A DNA stretch of 64,000 bases from DASSFG01 sp035550375 (GCA_035550375.1 DASZPH010000127.1:1-64000), one strand, 5' to 3'. Counted from the stretch's first letter, positions 27,824 through 37,871 are shown. Made by a program: numbers and translations. Notes: a model not told the origin generated them from the sequence alone.

Positions 27824-28369
27824 CTACTCCGATTGGGCTCCGTCGGCGCCCGAATCGTCGAAGTCATCCGGAAAGTCAAAGTGAGTGTCATTGGCCCAGT
27901 CGTCCTGCATTCCGGGCGTGAGGTCCAAGTTCAAACGCTGCAATGCCGGCGGGGTCGCCATGGGTTCCTTGAGCAAGATGGCGGGCGAAGCGACGCCCGA
28001 CGAGTTGTACTTGGCCTGCTCTTGGTTCCAAGCCGTGCCGCCAAGCGTGAGACTCACGACCATGTGCAGCCTCGGACGACGCTTGGTGCCTTTGGTTTTT
28101 ACCCGCGTTAGAATCCGACCTCGCTGGTAGATGAACTGCCAGCCGTCCGGCAGAAGGTCGGGCGTGCGGGTCTTCTCGATTCGCCTGAAAGCCAGTCGCT
28201 GCCGCAAGTGACTATCGACGGCTTCCCAACTCTTGAAAGTCGCCTTGCCACTCTTGGTCATTTGCGCGATAACGTCGCGCGCGATCGCATCAGCCTCGGC
28301 CCGTGAGGGCCCCGCGGACTGATGCCTCCCTGGATGACGGTGAAGCGAGAGCGGTCGGCCATAGGTCAC
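27824..28369 (-). CDS. hypothetical protein
   Basis: 181 residues from GTG 28369. Basic middle part (FIYQRGRILTRVKTKGTKRR) with a conserved-looking GWQFIYQRGR core, then a beta-rich stretch (LHMVVSLTLGG) and an acidic Asp-rich tail. No domain recognised. Convergent with the propeller gene. Composition looks protein-like, so it is probably real. Confidence 0.5.
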   Translation of the reverse strand: MTYGRPLSLHRHPGRHQSAGPSRAEADAIARDVIAQMTKSGKATFKSWEAVDSHLRQRLAFRRIEKTRTPDLLPDGWQFIYQRGRILTRVKTKGTKRRPRLHMVVSLTLGGTAWNQEQAKYNSSGVASPAILLKEPMATPPALQRLNLDLTPGMQDDWANDTHFDFPDDFDDSGADGAQSE

Positions 28370-28568
28370 CTCGCGTTGATTGGGTGGGGGCGACTTCCGC
28401 TCCCACCGTGCCGGGCCCTAACGATGTTATCGTGTGTGAAGCCGTTTCGGTTACGTGAAATCGAGTTCATTGGCAGACGCGCGTCGCGCACGACTGGGCG
28501 GCTTTCGGAGCTGGCCGTAAACGTTATGCTCGAGGTTTGCGGCTGGCCCAGGAAACGCAAAGTGCCTC

Positions 28569-29165
28569 ATGCCATCGAACGTCCGCTCGTATGAATCGTG
28601 GGTTGTGCCAAAGAAACTTGCCGTCTACCTGCTTTTCGTTGTCCTTGCCGTCGTCGTCTCCGGCTTCTACGGCGTCCTGCACGACCAGATCAGCTACACG
28701 GTCTCGCCGGAGTATTTCACCAGGTTCAAGTTCCGGCAGTTTGGCATGATCGATACGGCCCTGCCGGAGCGGGTCCGCGCTTCGCTGATCGGCTTTCTTG
28801 CCTCGTGGTGGATGGGAATTCCGATCGGCCTCTTGGTTGGGGCAGCCGGCTTCATTCACCGCGGCGCGGGGCGAATGTTTCGCATGTCACTCTGGTCGAT
28901 GCTCGTCGCGGTTCTCTTCACTCTCTTGTTTGGTGTTGGGGGTCTCCTTTATGGCTACGTGCAGATGGCACATATCGATTTGGCCGACTATCGAGGGTGG
29001 TTCATTCCGGATGACGTCGTGGATCTGCGGCGTTTTCTTTGCGCCGGCTACACGCACAATGCGTCGTACCTGGGGGGAGTAATCGCCGTTTTCGTCGCCT
29101 GGGCCTTCCACGGCTGGCGGGTCGCCGCGGCTCGGGCCGACGAGAGTCGCCCGCCGCCGACGTAG
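28569..29165 (+). CDS. four-span membrane protein, unknown
   Basis: 198 residues. Four hydrophobic segments: about 17-36 (LAVYLLFVVLAVVVSGFYGV), 74-92 (LIGFLASWWMGIPIGLLVG), 103-127 (MSLWSMLVAVLFTLLFGVGG) and 165-180 (YLGGVIAVFVAWAFHG). Between the first two lies a ~35-residue extracytoplasmic loop with QISYTVSPEYF. No family named. Standing alone before the dioxygenase gene. Confidence 0.65.
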   Translation: MPSNVRSYESWVVPKKLAVYLLFVVLAVVVSGFYGVLHDQISYTVSPEYFTRFKFRQFGMIDTALPERVRASLIGFLASWWMGIPIGLLVGAAGFIHRGAGRMFRMSLWSMLVAVLFTLLFGVGGLLYGYVQMAHIDLADYRGWFIPDDVVDLRRFLCAGYTHNASYLGGVIAVFVAWAFHGWRVAAARADESRPPPT

Positions 29166-29326
29166 AGCAACGAATCGAGCAGTAAAATCGTTTTCCTTCG
29201 CCGCCGCAACACACCTCCGGCGGGTTTCGGAGGTCGGCCGTTACTCTTATGCTAGAGGCTGCGGCTGGCCCACAGATCTGCGCCGCCGGCCCAGACGATC
29301 CGTTTGTCTTCGAGAAAGGCTCCTTC

Positions 29327-30025
29327 ATGTCCGGCCGGTTGCATCTTCCCAGTCGTCGTGCTTTCATCGGCGCGCTCTCCGCGGGCTTCTTCACCGTGCG
29401 AGGAGCTTTTGCCGAACAACTGCTGCTGCCCACCCCTTCGATGACCGAGGGTCCGTTCTACCCCGACAAGTTGCCGCTCGATCAGGATAACGACCTCATC
29501 ATCTTGAGCGACAATATCACGCCGGCCGTGGGCACGATCACGCACCTTACGGGTCGGGTACTCACCACCAGTGGCTCCGCCGTGAAGGACGCGACGATCG
29601 AAATCTGGCAGTGCGACGCCAACGCCGTCTATCTGCACACGGCCGACAGCCGTCCCAAGGACGGCCAGCGCGACAAGAACTTTCAGGGGTTTGGGCGATT
29701 CACGACGGGGACGGAGGGTGAATACCGGTTCCGCACGATCAAGCCCGTTCCCTACCCCGGCAGGCCCGCTCCACACATCCACGTGAAGGTTAAGCAGGGC
29801 GATCGCGAGCTGTTGACCACCCAGATCTTCATCCGCGGACACGAAGGCAATAATCGCGACGGCATCATCAATTCGGCCCGCGATCTGGTCGATCGCGAGT
29901 TGCTGATGGCCGATTTCAATCCGATCGCCGACTCGAAAATCGGCGAGTGTTCCTGCCAGTTCGACATCATCCTGGGGCGGACGCCCGACGAAAGGGCCTT
30001 TCAGCCCCGGCGCATCGTCCGTTGA
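29327..30025 (+). CDS. exported intradiol ring-cleavage dioxygenase-like protein
   Basis: 232 residues from ATG 29327, directly after AAAGG. A Tat-type signal (SRRAFIGALSAGFFTVRGAFA) opens the protein. The catalytic beta-sandwich is present: TEGPFYPDKLP, LTGRVLTTSGSAVKDATIEI, IWQCDANAVYLH, then YRFRTIKPVPYPGRPAPHIH, which supplies the Tyr and two His ligands expected for non-haem Fe(III). The family opens catechol-type rings between the hydroxyls. Export by Tat with its metal is inferred. Confidence 0.85.
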   Translation: MSGRLHLPSRRAFIGALSAGFFTVRGAFAEQLLLPTPSMTEGPFYPDKLPLDQDNDLIILSDNITPAVGTITHLTGRVLTTSGSAVKDATIEIWQCDANAVYLHTADSRPKDGQRDKNFQGFGRFTTGTEGEYRFRTIKPVPYPGRPAPHIHVKVKQGDRELLTTQIFIRGHEGNNRDGIINSARDLVDRELLMADFNPIADSKIGECSCQFDIILGRTPDERAFQPRRIVR

Positions 30026-30070
30026 CGCCCGCAAGGCATCCTCAAGCTCGCTGAAAACCTCTGGTGACCT

Positions 30071-30784
30071 ATGTCTAAATTGCTTTGTTTGGTAGGTGCG
30101 TTGTTACTCGTGTCGGCGGCGACCCTGGTGGCGCAGGGGCCGCCAGCTCCCCGCGGACGCGGCGCACGGGGAGGACGCGACGTCGTGGCCGCCTCCGTGT
30201 CGCGGATGATGGCTTTCGATGCCGACCAGGACGGCAAGCTCTCCAAGTCGGAAGTCACCGATCGGCGCCTCGTACCGCTTTTCGAGCGGGCCGACGCTGA
30301 TCAGGACGGCGTGGTGACCGAAGAGGAACTGACGGCGCTGTTCAAGCAAGAGGCGCCTTCCCCGCGAGCCGGCGGGCCTGGTTTCGGCCCCGGTGGACCG
30401 GGAGGGTTCGGACCTCCGCCGGGCGGCGCGCCGGCACCCCCACGCGGCGGTCCAGGCGGTCCGCCGGGCGACGATGCTGACGGCGGGCCTCCGCCAGAAG
30501 GCCCCGGAGCCTTTGCCCCGCCGGGCGGCGCGCCGCCACGCCCCGGCGAGGTGCTCCCAGGCTTTCTTCAGGACGAGCTCCAGTTGACGCGCCGCCAGCG
30601 AGCTCAGCTCGAAAAGCTGCAGCAGGACGTTGACACCCGGCTGGCGAAAATCCTGACCGAAGAGCAGCGCGAGCGGCTGAACGAAATGTCCCAGCGCCGT
30701 CCCGGCGGCCCGCCGCCGATGCTTCCTCGGCTCGCGCCCGCCGGGGGCGCCCGTCGGCCACCGAACCCTCCGGAAGAGCGGTGA
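30071..30784 (+). CDS. exported EF-hand protein with Pro/Gly-rich linker
   Basis: 237 residues with a signal peptide (LLCLVGALLLVSAATLVAQG). Two EF-hand loops follow: DADQDGKLSKSE (about 56-67) and DADQDGVVTEEE (about 77-88). The middle 80 residues are almost all Gly/Pro. A helical region with LQLTRRQRAQLEKLQQDVD is similar to Spy/CpxP-type LTxxQ helices. Calcium binding is likely; the role is unknown. It follows the dioxygenase gene after 45 bases. Confidence 0.75.
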   Translation: MSKLLCLVGALLLVSAATLVAQGPPAPRGRGARGGRDVVAASVSRMMAFDADQDGKLSKSEVTDRRLVPLFERADADQDGVVTEEELTALFKQEAPSPRAGGPGFGPGGPGGFGPPPGGAPAPPRGGPGGPPGDDADGGPPPEGPGAFAPPGGAPPRPGEVLPGFLQDELQLTRRQRAQLEKLQQDVDTRLAKILTEEQRERLNEMSQRRPGGPPPMLPRLAPAGGARRPPNPPEER

Positions 30785-31071
30785 AAACGACCTGCGAGTC
30801 CTCCGCTTTGCAACGGCTACGACTGCGAAGCCCCCGCCGGACTTGGCATAACCTTCGACAGCTCAAAGCCTTACACAACACACCACTCGCCGGTGTTTCT
30901 GGTCCCGCATTTTTTATCTAAAGGACCGGTTTTAAGGCTTTTGCGCAAATCCGCAAAGCTTTATCCTCTAAGCAGTCGATTGTCGTCCCTGTTGGGAGGC
31001 GAAACGTGTCGGCGCTCAGTATTCGAGTAGGCCCCGCTGTGCCTCTCCCCGCCTACGAAAGGTGAATACCT

Positions 31072-31836
31072 ATGTGGTTGCGAAGCAAGTTTATCCAGAA
31101 GTTCGGGGGCGGTTTCTTTGAGCAGGCCGGGCTGGATCTCTGGTCAGCGCTTCAGATCGTGGCTCTTCGGTCGCGAAAAAACCCTCAGGACGCCGAGTTG
31201 ATCGCGCGCGTCCGTCGCGAGCGCAAGTGTCTCAACAGTGCGTTTGAGTGCTACTTGGTGATGAGCCTGGCACGCTCCATGACGCGCCTGCCGGGCAGAT
31301 TTGCCGAGGTGGGCGTTTACCAGGGAGTGACCGCGAAGCTCATCGCAAGTGTCAAAGGCGACCGCGAACTGCACCTGTTCGACACCTTCGAGGGGCTTCC
31401 TCCGACCAGCGACAAGGACGACGGGGTGCATCGTGTCGCTCAGTACGCCTGCAGTCTGGAATCCGTCAAAGAGTATTTGCGGGGACAGGAGCAGGTTTAT
31501 TTTCATCCGGGTCTCTTTCCTGATTCGGCCCGCGACGTGGAAGAGAGCCAGTATGCCTTCGTCCACTTCGACGTCGATCTCTACGAGGGCACGCTCGCCT
31601 GCCTGGAGTATTTTTATCCGCGGATGACGCCAGGCGGCGTCATGATCAGCCACGACTATGGCATGCTCGCCGGCGTCCAGCGGGCCTTTCAAGAGTTCAT
31701 GGCCGATAAGCCCGAGCCGATCCTCGAGCAGCCCACGACGCAGGCGATGATCGTCAAGGGCGCCTCCGGCACGGCCGAGTGGCTGCAGGAATCAACCGCG
31801 GGCGAATCGTCGCGCGCCTATTCGCACGCGACATAG
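31072..31836 (+). CDS. TylF/MycF-like class I methyltransferase
   Basis: 254 residues. SAM-binding motif I FAEVGVYQGVTAKLIA, then HLFDTFEGLPPTSDKDDG and FVHFDVDLYEGTLACLEYFY, and MTPGGVMISHDYG are the hallmarks of the TylF/MycF O-methyltransferase family, which needs Mg2+ and often methylates sugars or lipids of surface and secondary-metabolite glycans. The basic N-terminus and AGELIAR segments are normal. The next gene, an epimerase, lies about 140 bases on and may share the pathway. Confidence 0.82.
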   Translation: MWLRSKFIQKFGGGFFEQAGLDLWSALQIVALRSRKNPQDAELIARVRRERKCLNSAFECYLVMSLARSMTRLPGRFAEVGVYQGVTAKLIASVKGDRELHLFDTFEGLPPTSDKDDGVHRVAQYACSLESVKEYLRGQEQVYFHPGLFPDSARDVEESQYAFVHFDVDLYEGTLACLEYFYPRMTPGGVMISHDYGMLAGVQRAFQEFMADKPEPILEQPTTQAMIVKGASGTAEWLQESTAGESSRAYSHAT

Positions 31837-31979
31837 GATTAAGGGGATTAAGGAATCTCAAACCCCGGGGCTGGGGAACGAGCCTCGAATCTGCAAGGGA
31901 GTGCTGGCCAAGAGACGGATCGAGCGATATCGCAAGGGCGTTTGCTTGCAATGTTACCTCGTGAATTGGCAGCGCGACC

Positions 31980-32984
31980 GTGAGAGCCTTAATTACCGGC
32001 GCCAATGGTTTCATTGGCGAACATCTTATCCGCGCCTTAATGGCGCACGGCGAGGACGTGCGGGCAATGGTCCGCCGTGAGGCGGCCGGCGAACCTCTGC
32101 GGGCGATGGGCGCGGAGGTGGTCCTGGGCGACGTGATGCAGCCCGATACGCTCGCTCCGGCCGTCGAGGGAGTCGACGTCGTTTTTCACCTGGCGGGACT
32201 GGTCAAGGCGCTGCACAGTGACGAATTGTTCCGCGTGAACGAGGGTGGCGCGCGTAACGTCGCGCGGGCCTGCTCCCAGATGGCCAACCCGCCCGTGATG
32301 GTGCTCGTTTCGTCGCTCGCCGCAGCCGGCCCGGCGCCGAACGGACAACCGCGGACCGAGAGCGACCCCATCGAGCCGGTGTCGAACTATGGCCGCAGCA
32401 AGCGGGCTGGCGAAATGGCAGCCGCCGAATTTGCGGCCGAGGTGCCGCTGACGGTCGTGCGGCCCCCCGTGGTGTTCGGCGAGGGGGACATGAACACCTG
32501 CCTCCTCTTTCAGCCCATCGCCCGACACGGGGTGCATGCCGTGCCGGGACTGAAGCCGCGCAAAGTGTCGCTCATCCACGCCGACGACCTCGCCGAGGCG
32601 CTCTGGCTGGCGGCCGGCAGGGGGACGCGCGTGCACCGCGACCGCACCGGGGCGGCCGGCTACTACTTTGTGGCCGGCGACCAGGATCCGGAGTACGTCC
32701 AGCTCGGTCGGCTGATCGGCGACGCCGTCGGCCGCCCGCGTGTTTTTGTGGTGCGCACGCCAGACTGGATGGGGCGCTGCGCCGGAGCTTGCAGCGAGGT
32801 GGTGTCTCGGCTTCGCGGTCGCCCGGCGATCTTCAACCTCGACAAGATGCGAGAGGCGTCGGCCGGCTCCTGGGTCTGTTCGGCCGAACGCATCCGCAAC
32901 GAGCTCGGTTTTCGGGTTGCACGGCCGCTGGGCGACCGGCTTCGTCAAACGGCCGACTGGTACGCCAGCCGCGGGTTGCTTTAG
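31980..32984 (+). CDS. NAD-dependent epimerase/dehydratase
   Basis: 334 residues from GTG 31980. Short-chain extended reductase fold: Rossmann GANGFIGEHL at the very N-terminus, GDVMQPDTL, VDVVFHLAGL, catalytic YGRSKR (Tyr-x-x-x-Lys at about 139-143) with VSSLAAAGP before it, and VRPPVVFGEGD. Closest in style to the 3-beta-HSD/UDP-sugar epimerase group. Likely nucleotide-sugar or steroid/lipid substrate; not determined. Confidence 0.85.
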   Translation: MRALITGANGFIGEHLIRALMAHGEDVRAMVRREAAGEPLRAMGAEVVLGDVMQPDTLAPAVEGVDVVFHLAGLVKALHSDELFRVNEGGARNVARACSQMANPPVMVLVSSLAAAGPAPNGQPRTESDPIEPVSNYGRSKRAGEMAAAEFAAEVPLTVVRPPVVFGEGDMNTCLLFQPIARHGVHAVPGLKPRKVSLIHADDLAEALWLAAGRGTRVHRDRTGAAGYYFVAGDQDPEYVQLGRLIGDAVGRPRVFVVRTPDWMGRCAGACSEVVSRLRGRPAIFNLDKMREASAGSWVCSAERIRNELGFRVARPLGDRLRQTADWYASRGLL

Positions 32985-33151
32985 TTAGCGCAACCCTCTA
33001 CCTCGGGGAGAGGGCAGGGTGAGGGCGGCCCGCGCCACCCTGTCTCCTGTCAGCATCACCGTCGTCTTCCAACCATCACCGTCTGAGGAAGACCTTCGGC
33101 AAAGAAACTCCGCCGCCCGGCGAACTATAATCGTCCCCGGAGGCTCAGGCG

Positions 33152-34081
33152 GTGATAGAAGTTGAAAATCTCGAGAAAAAATACGGCGACGTGACCGCGG
33201 TCAGCCAGGTCAACTTGACGGCCGAACCCGGCAAGATCTTCGGGCTGCTTGGACCCAACGGAGCCGGCAAGTCGACCACGATCGGCTGTATCTCCGGCCT
33301 ACTCGAACCGTCGGCCGGTCGCATTCGCGTCCTCGGACACGACGTCGTCCTCGAGCGCCGTGCCGCGCGCGAAAAACTGGGGGTCGTCCCGCAGGAACTG
33401 GCCCTCTACGAAGATCTTTCGGCCACGGCGAACCTTCGCTACTGGGGTGCAGCGTATGGGCTGCGGGGAACCGAGCTCGCTCAGCGGGTGCGCGAGGTGC
33501 TCGTGGCCACCGGTCTGGTCGATCGTGCCAAAGAACCGATCAAGCGGTTCAGCGGCGGCATGAAGCGACGGCTCAATCTGGGGTGCGGTATCGTGCACCG
33601 CCCCCGCGTTCTTCTGCTCGACGAGCCCACCGTCGGTGTCGATCCCCAGTCTCGCGTCCGACTGCTGGAGGTCGTGCGAGAGCAGGTCGAAGCCGGCACG
33701 TGCCTGCTGTATACGACCCACTATCTCGAAGAGGCCGAAATGCTCTGCGACCACATCGCCATCATCGATCACGGCAAGATCATCGCTGCTGGGACGTTGG
33801 CCGAGCTGCGCGGCATGGTCGGCGAACGCGACACGGTCCGGCTCGCCGGCCGCTTCGATCCGGCCAAAGCCCGAGGGGCAATTGGGCAGATCGAGGGGGC
33901 CGAGGTGGTGCACGCCGAGGAAGACGAACTGCGGCTTGCCCTGCGAGAGGCCTCGCAAAAGCTTCCGCAGCTTTTTAGCGCGCTGACGAGTGCCGGGGCG
34001 GTCGTACGCGAGACAACCGTCACCAGGCCAAGTCTGGAGAGCGTTTTCATTCACTTGACGGGCAAAGAGCTGCGAGAATGA
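33152..34081 (+). CDS. ABC-2 exporter ATP-binding protein
   Basis: 309 residues from GTG 33152. Walker A GPNGAGKST, Q-loop VVPQEL, signature FSGGMKRRLNLGC, Walker B VLLLDEPTVGVDPQ and H-loop TTHYLEEAEML are intact; the C-terminal domain (about 220-309) is of the NatA/CcmA-type. It heads a three-gene unit with two ABC-2 permeases and hydrolyses ATP on the cytoplasmic side. Confidence 0.93.
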   Translation: MIEVENLEKKYGDVTAVSQVNLTAEPGKIFGLLGPNGAGKSTTIGCISGLLEPSAGRIRVLGHDVVLERRAAREKLGVVPQELALYEDLSATANLRYWGAAYGLRGTELAQRVREVLVATGLVDRAKEPIKRFSGGMKRRLNLGCGIVHRPRVLLLDEPTVGVDPQSRVRLLEVVREQVEAGTCLLYTTHYLEEAEMLCDHIAIIDHGKIIAAGTLAELRGMVGERDTVRLAGRFDPAKARGAIGQIEGAEVVHAEEDELRLALREASQKLPQLFSALTSAGAVVRETTVTRPSLESVFIHLTGKELRE

Positions 34082-34128
34082 CAACGGAGGTTGTTGTTGT
34101 CGCCAGCATGAGACGGCAGGTGTAACCG

Positions 34129-35382
34129 ATGGGTTTTGTTCTCAACGCGGCCCTCAAAGATCTGCAGCGCCATCTGCGCGATCCGTTGGCACTCGCGCTG
34201 TGGGTCGCCCTGCCTCTCCTGATCGGCGGACTCTTGACGCTGTTGCTCTCCGGAATCGAAGAACGGCCTCCACGTCCCCACTTGCTTGTGGCCGACGAAG
34301 ATGGGGGTGTGGTGGGCGACCTACTCGTCCGGGCCTTCGCCGCCGGTCGGGCCCGGGCGTTTCTCGAAGTCGAACCGGCCGAGACGGCCCAAGGCCGCGA
34401 GCGGATGGCGCAAGGCGAGGCGTCGGCGCTGTTGATTATTCCGGCTGGTTTCTCGCGGGCAGCGCTTCGCGATCAACCGACGAAGCTGGTGCTCGTCACC
34501 AATCCCGCCCAACGGATCCTTCCCGAGATCGTCAAGGAAGGGCTCGATCTGGTGGTGGAAATGATCTTCTACCTCCACCACCTGGCCGGCCCCGAGCTGC
34601 ACCAACTGCTGGCCGACCTGCCCGACCGAAGGGAGCCTCCCTCGGACGACGAAATCTCGTTGATCAGCAGGTCCTTCAGCGACCGGGCCCAACGCGCCGC
34701 AAAGTACCTCTCGCCACCGGTAATCGAGTTGGCAAGCACGGCGGACCAGCCGTCAAGCGGGGGGCCGGCCGCACGGACCGACGGCGTGGCAAAACATTTT
34801 CTGCCGGGCATCCTGTTCATGTCCCTCTTGTTCATGGCGGGCAACCTGAGCGGCGACCTCTGGCGCGAGCGCGATCAGGGGACGCTCCGCAGGGCCGCCT
34901 GCACGCCCGCCTCGACCGCGGCGCTGCTCGCCGGCAAGCTGGTCGCCTCGGTGGCGTTGATTTTCGCGGGGGCGCTCGTCGTGCTCACGGCCGGCATGCT
35001 CTACCTGAAACTGCCCCTCGTCAGGCTCCCTCTGGCGGCCCTCTGGTCGGCGCTCGCCGGAGCGGCCTTGTTCCTGCTCTTTCTTGCCGTCCAGCTCTAC
35101 GCCAGCAACCAGCGGGCCGGCATGGTGCTCACCAACTGCGTGGCCTTTCCGCTGATGTTCCTGGGCGGGAGCTTTTTTCCCTTTGAGTCGATGCCCGCGT
35201 GGATGGCGGCCGTCGGTCGCAATACGCCCAACGGCTGGGCGCTCGGCCGGCTGGAGGAGATTCTGTTTGAGTCCCCAACCGCCGGCCATCTCGCCGGGAT
35301 GACGGCGATCGTGCTGGCGGTTTGCGGCGCCTTGTTTTTGTTCAGCGAGCGGCGGCTACGCCGAGCGTTTGTGAGACGTTGA
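34129..35382 (+). CDS. ABC-2 type permease
   Basis: 417 residues. One N-terminal membrane segment (LALWVALPLLIGGLLTLLL), a ~200-residue extracytoplasmic domain, then five to six hydrophobic helices in the C-terminal half (for example LVASVALIFAGALVVLTAG, LAALWSALAGAALFLLFLA, TAIVLALVCGALFLFS). This layout is the ABC-2/YhgE-NodJ exporter type. Its start lies 47 bases after the ATPase gene. Substrate unknown; pairs with the other permease. Confidence 0.88.
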   Translation: MGFVLNAALKDLQRHLRDPLALALWVALPLLIGGLLTLLLSGIEERPPRPHLLVADEDGGVVGDLLVRAFAAGRARAFLEVEPAETAQGRERMAQGEASALLIIPAGFSRAALRDQPTKLVLVTNPAQRILPEIVKEGLDLVVEMIFYLHHLAGPELHQLLADLPDRREPPSDDEISLISRSFSDRAQRAAKYLSPPVIELASTADQPSSGGPAARTDGVAKHFLPGILFMSLLFMAGNLSGDLWRERDQGTLRRAACTPASTAALLAGKLVASVALIFAGALVVLTAGMLYLKLPLVRLPLAALWSALAGAALFLLFLAVQLYASNQRAGMVLTNCVAFPLMFLGGSFFPFESMPAWMAAVGRNTPNGWALGRLEEILFESPTAGHLAGMTAIVLAVCGALFLFSERRLRRAFVRR

Positions 35383-35406
35383 TCCAACCCATCTCCCGCC
35401 CCTGCA

Positions 35407-36555
35407 ATGCTTCGAGACGCCTGGTTCATCGCCCGCAACGATCTGCTGCACTCGCTTCGCGAGAAAGAGACGATCGTGTGGGTCTTCGTCATGCCGATCC
35501 TGTTTTTCTACTTCATCGGCACGATCACCGGCGGCATGGGAGGCGGGGGGAAACAGCCGGCGGGAAAAGATCGACTCAGCGTGCAGGTTCCCGAGAATGC
35601 CGGATTTCTGGCGGACGAGGTGATACGTCGCCTTGAAGCGGGCGGTTTTGAGGTCGTGTCGGCCCAGAGCCAGGAAGAGTTCGCCGACAGCCCGCGCCGA
35701 TTGGCCATTCCCCACGGCTTTACCGAGAACGTGCTCGCGGGACGAAAGTCGGTCGTCACGTTCTCGCGGCCGAGCGCCGATGTGTCGGCGGAATACGATC
35801 GGGTGCGCGTGGCGCGAGCCGTCTACGCGGTGCTGGCGGACCTGGTGGTGAGCACGGCGGACGCTGAAGGGCCGGGGCCGGACACGTTCCGCCGCGTGCG
35901 AGAAGCGCCCCGCACTCTGCGGCTGGAAGTGGAGTCGGCCGGCAAGCGGAAGAGAATTCCCAGCGGTTTTGAACAGGCGATTCCAGGCACGATGGTTATG
36001 TTCACCCTGATCGTGCTTTTGACTAGCGGCGCGGTGACGGTGATCAGCGAACGGCGGCTCGGCGTGCTCAGGCGGCTGGCAACCACGCCGATCTCGCGCG
36101 GGAGCATTATTCTGGGAAAGTGGGGCTGCCGGCTGATGCTGAGTTTTGTGCAGATCGGCTTCGCCATGTTGGCCGGCAGCCTGCTGTTCGGCATGAGGTG
36201 GGGAGAGGATCTGCCGATGGTCTTGGTGGTTCTCGCCGGTTGGGGAGGGTTGTGCGCGTCGCTGGCACTGCTCCTGGGGAGTCTGGCGTCGACGGAGGGG
36301 CAGGCGGTGGCGATCGGCGTGCTTGCCGGCAACGCGTTGGGGGCGTTGGGAGGCTGTTGGTGGCCGATCGAGATCGCCCCTCCCTGGATGCAGTCGCTGG
36401 CGATTTGCCTTCCTTCCGGCTGGGCGATGGACGCGATGCACCGGCTGATCAGCTTTGGTGCCGGTGCAGCGAGCGTGCTGCCGCACGTGCTGGTGCTCTT
36501 TACGGCTACCTTCCTCGTCGGCGCTGTCGCCGCACGACGCTTCCGTTTTCAGTAA
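35407..36555 (+). CDS. ABC-2 type permease
   Basis: 382 residues. N-terminal span (VWVFVMPILFFYFIGTIT), external domain, then helices including PGTMVMFTLIVLLTSGAVTV and MVLVVLAGWGGLCASLALLL; ISERRLGVLRRLATTPISRG is the conserved cytoplasmic loop of ABC-2 permeases. It begins 24 bases after the first permease, so the three genes form one operon for a heterodimeric exporter. Confidence 0.88.
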   Translation: MLRDAWFIARNDLLHSLREKETIVWVFVMPILFFYFIGTITGGMGGGGKQPAGKDRLSVQVPENAGFLADEVIRRLEAGGFEVVSAQSQEEFADSPRRLAIPHGFTENVLAGRKSVVTFSRPSADVSAEYDRVRVARAVYAVLADLVVSTADAEGPGPDTFRRVREAPRTLRLEVESAGKRKRIPSGFEQAIPGTMVMFTLIVLLTSGAVTVISERRLGVLRRLATTPISRGSIILGKWGCRLMLSFVQIGFAMLAGSLLFGMRWGEDLPMVLVVLAGWGGLCASLALLLGSLASTEGQAVAIGVLAGNALGALGGCWWPIEIAPPWMQSLAICLPSGWAMDAMHRLISFGAGAASVLPHVLVLFTATFLVGAVAARRFRFQ

Positions 36556-36701
36556 AGTTGCAGGCAACACCGTGTGCGGTGACTTTAAAGTCGCAGGCAC
36601 GCTCCCCTGTGCCGTTGCTTTGGGCGTAAACCCAAGCCCAAGCGTGGCAGAACCAGACGCGGTTCCCTGCGGCCCACGTCATCTTTGGCGTACTTCCCGC
36701 G

Positions 36702-37871
36702 CTACGCCTTGAGTTGCTCGTCGTGGCGCATGTGACTGGGGGGCTGATCGGCGCGATGCACGTTGGCCAACGCCAGTTTGGCACCGGCATGCTGCTCGAC
36801 GTCGTTGTCTTCCCACTCGATCGAAACCGCGCCGCTAAAGCCGGCCCGGTTGAGCTCGACAAACAGCTCTTCGGTCGAGGTGGCGTCGCGTGCGGTGCCA
36901 GCCGTGACAAAATTCCAGCCGTTGTGCTTGTCGCCCATCGGCCGATGTCCGCCGAGGAGGCCGTTGCGGGTGTAACCGGCGATGACTTGCACCCCCTTGA
37001 TGTGGGCGCAGTGGATGCGATGGCCGTACTCGCGAATGAAGTCGACGCCCGACACTCCCTGCCACTGCATGTGCGAGCAATCGAAATTGAATCCGGCCGC
37101 CTTTTCGAAACCGGCCGAGTCCAGCGCCTTAAGATACTCGCCGGCGCTGGTGATGTCGCCCATGGCTCGCTCGCTGGGGTGGCACTCGAGATCGAACGTC
37201 GTGCCATATTTCAGACAGGCCTGGAAGACGGGCGAGAACCGCTCGACGAGCAGTTCCAGGCTGACTTTGAACACGTCGGGGATCTCATGGCCGCCGATCG
37301 ACTTGGGTAGGGGCGGAAAGAGGAACCAATGGCTCCAGCAATGCGCAGGCGACCCCACGAAACCCGATACGGGCACAACGCGGTCTTGTAGTTTGCCCAG
37401 ATGATGAGCCAGCCTTACGGCGTTGACTAGCGCCGCTGTAGCCTGACGCTGCACCACCTGTCCCACTTCCGGCGGTACATAGAAGGGGTCGGTGCGTGGC
37501 GGCTGATTGCCGGCGGCTCGCCACTTGCCGTAGGCCTCGGCCGCTTCGCCCCCCAGGAACTGCACCGTTTTTGCGCTTGGCTCGTCGCCCAGCGCCTGTC
37601 CTTGCAGGTGGGCGGCGACGGAAAAGATTTCCAGGCCCCGTTTTTTGGCTTTCGCAACGCGTTCTTCGGCGTAGGCTTTGGCTCCCGCGTCGTCGCCGCA
37701 ACGGGCGAGGTCAAGCTCCCAGCTCGCTTCTTCCCAGCCGTCAAAACCCGTTTTGGCGATCCAATCGAGCCACTGGTCTTCGGGGACGCTGCCGAACTGG
37801 CCCCGGACAAGACCTATCTGGTGGTAGGAATGCTTTCCTGAGCGATGTTGTTTCGTCTGCTGATGGCCCAC
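36702..37871 (-). CDS. sugar phosphate isomerase/epimerase-like protein
   Basis: 389 residues from GTG 37871. TIM barrel of the IolE/xylose isomerase-like group: QIGLVRGQFGSVPEDQWLD, FDGWEEASWELDL, RVVPVSGFVGSP, FDLECHPSERAMGD (Glu ligand), FNFDCSHMQWQGV, IHCAHIKGV and VSIEWEDND. Lacks a signal peptide, so cytoplasmic, unlike the Tat-type paralogue near 20 kb. Likely acts on inositol-like or sugar substrates. Convergent with the ABC exporter operon. Confidence 0.85.
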   Translation of the reverse strand: MGHQQTKQHRSGKHSYHQIGLVRGQFGSVPEDQWLDWIAKTGFDGWEEASWELDLARCGDDAGAKAYAEERVAKAKKRGLEIFSVAAHLQGQALGDEPSAKTVQFLGGEAAEAYGKWRAAGNQPPRTDPFYVPPEVGQVVQRQATAALVNAVRLAHHLGKLQDRVVPVSGFVGSPAHCWSHWFLFPPLPKSIGGHEIPDVFKVSLELLVERFSPVFQACLKYGTTFDLECHPSERAMGDITSAGEYLKALDSAGFEKAAGFNFDCSHMQWQGVSGVDFIREYGHRIHCAHIKGVQVIAGYTRNGLLGGHRPMGDKHNGWNFVTAGTARDATSTEELFVELNRAGFSGAVSIEWEDNDVEQHAGAKLALANVHRADQPPSHMRHDEQLKA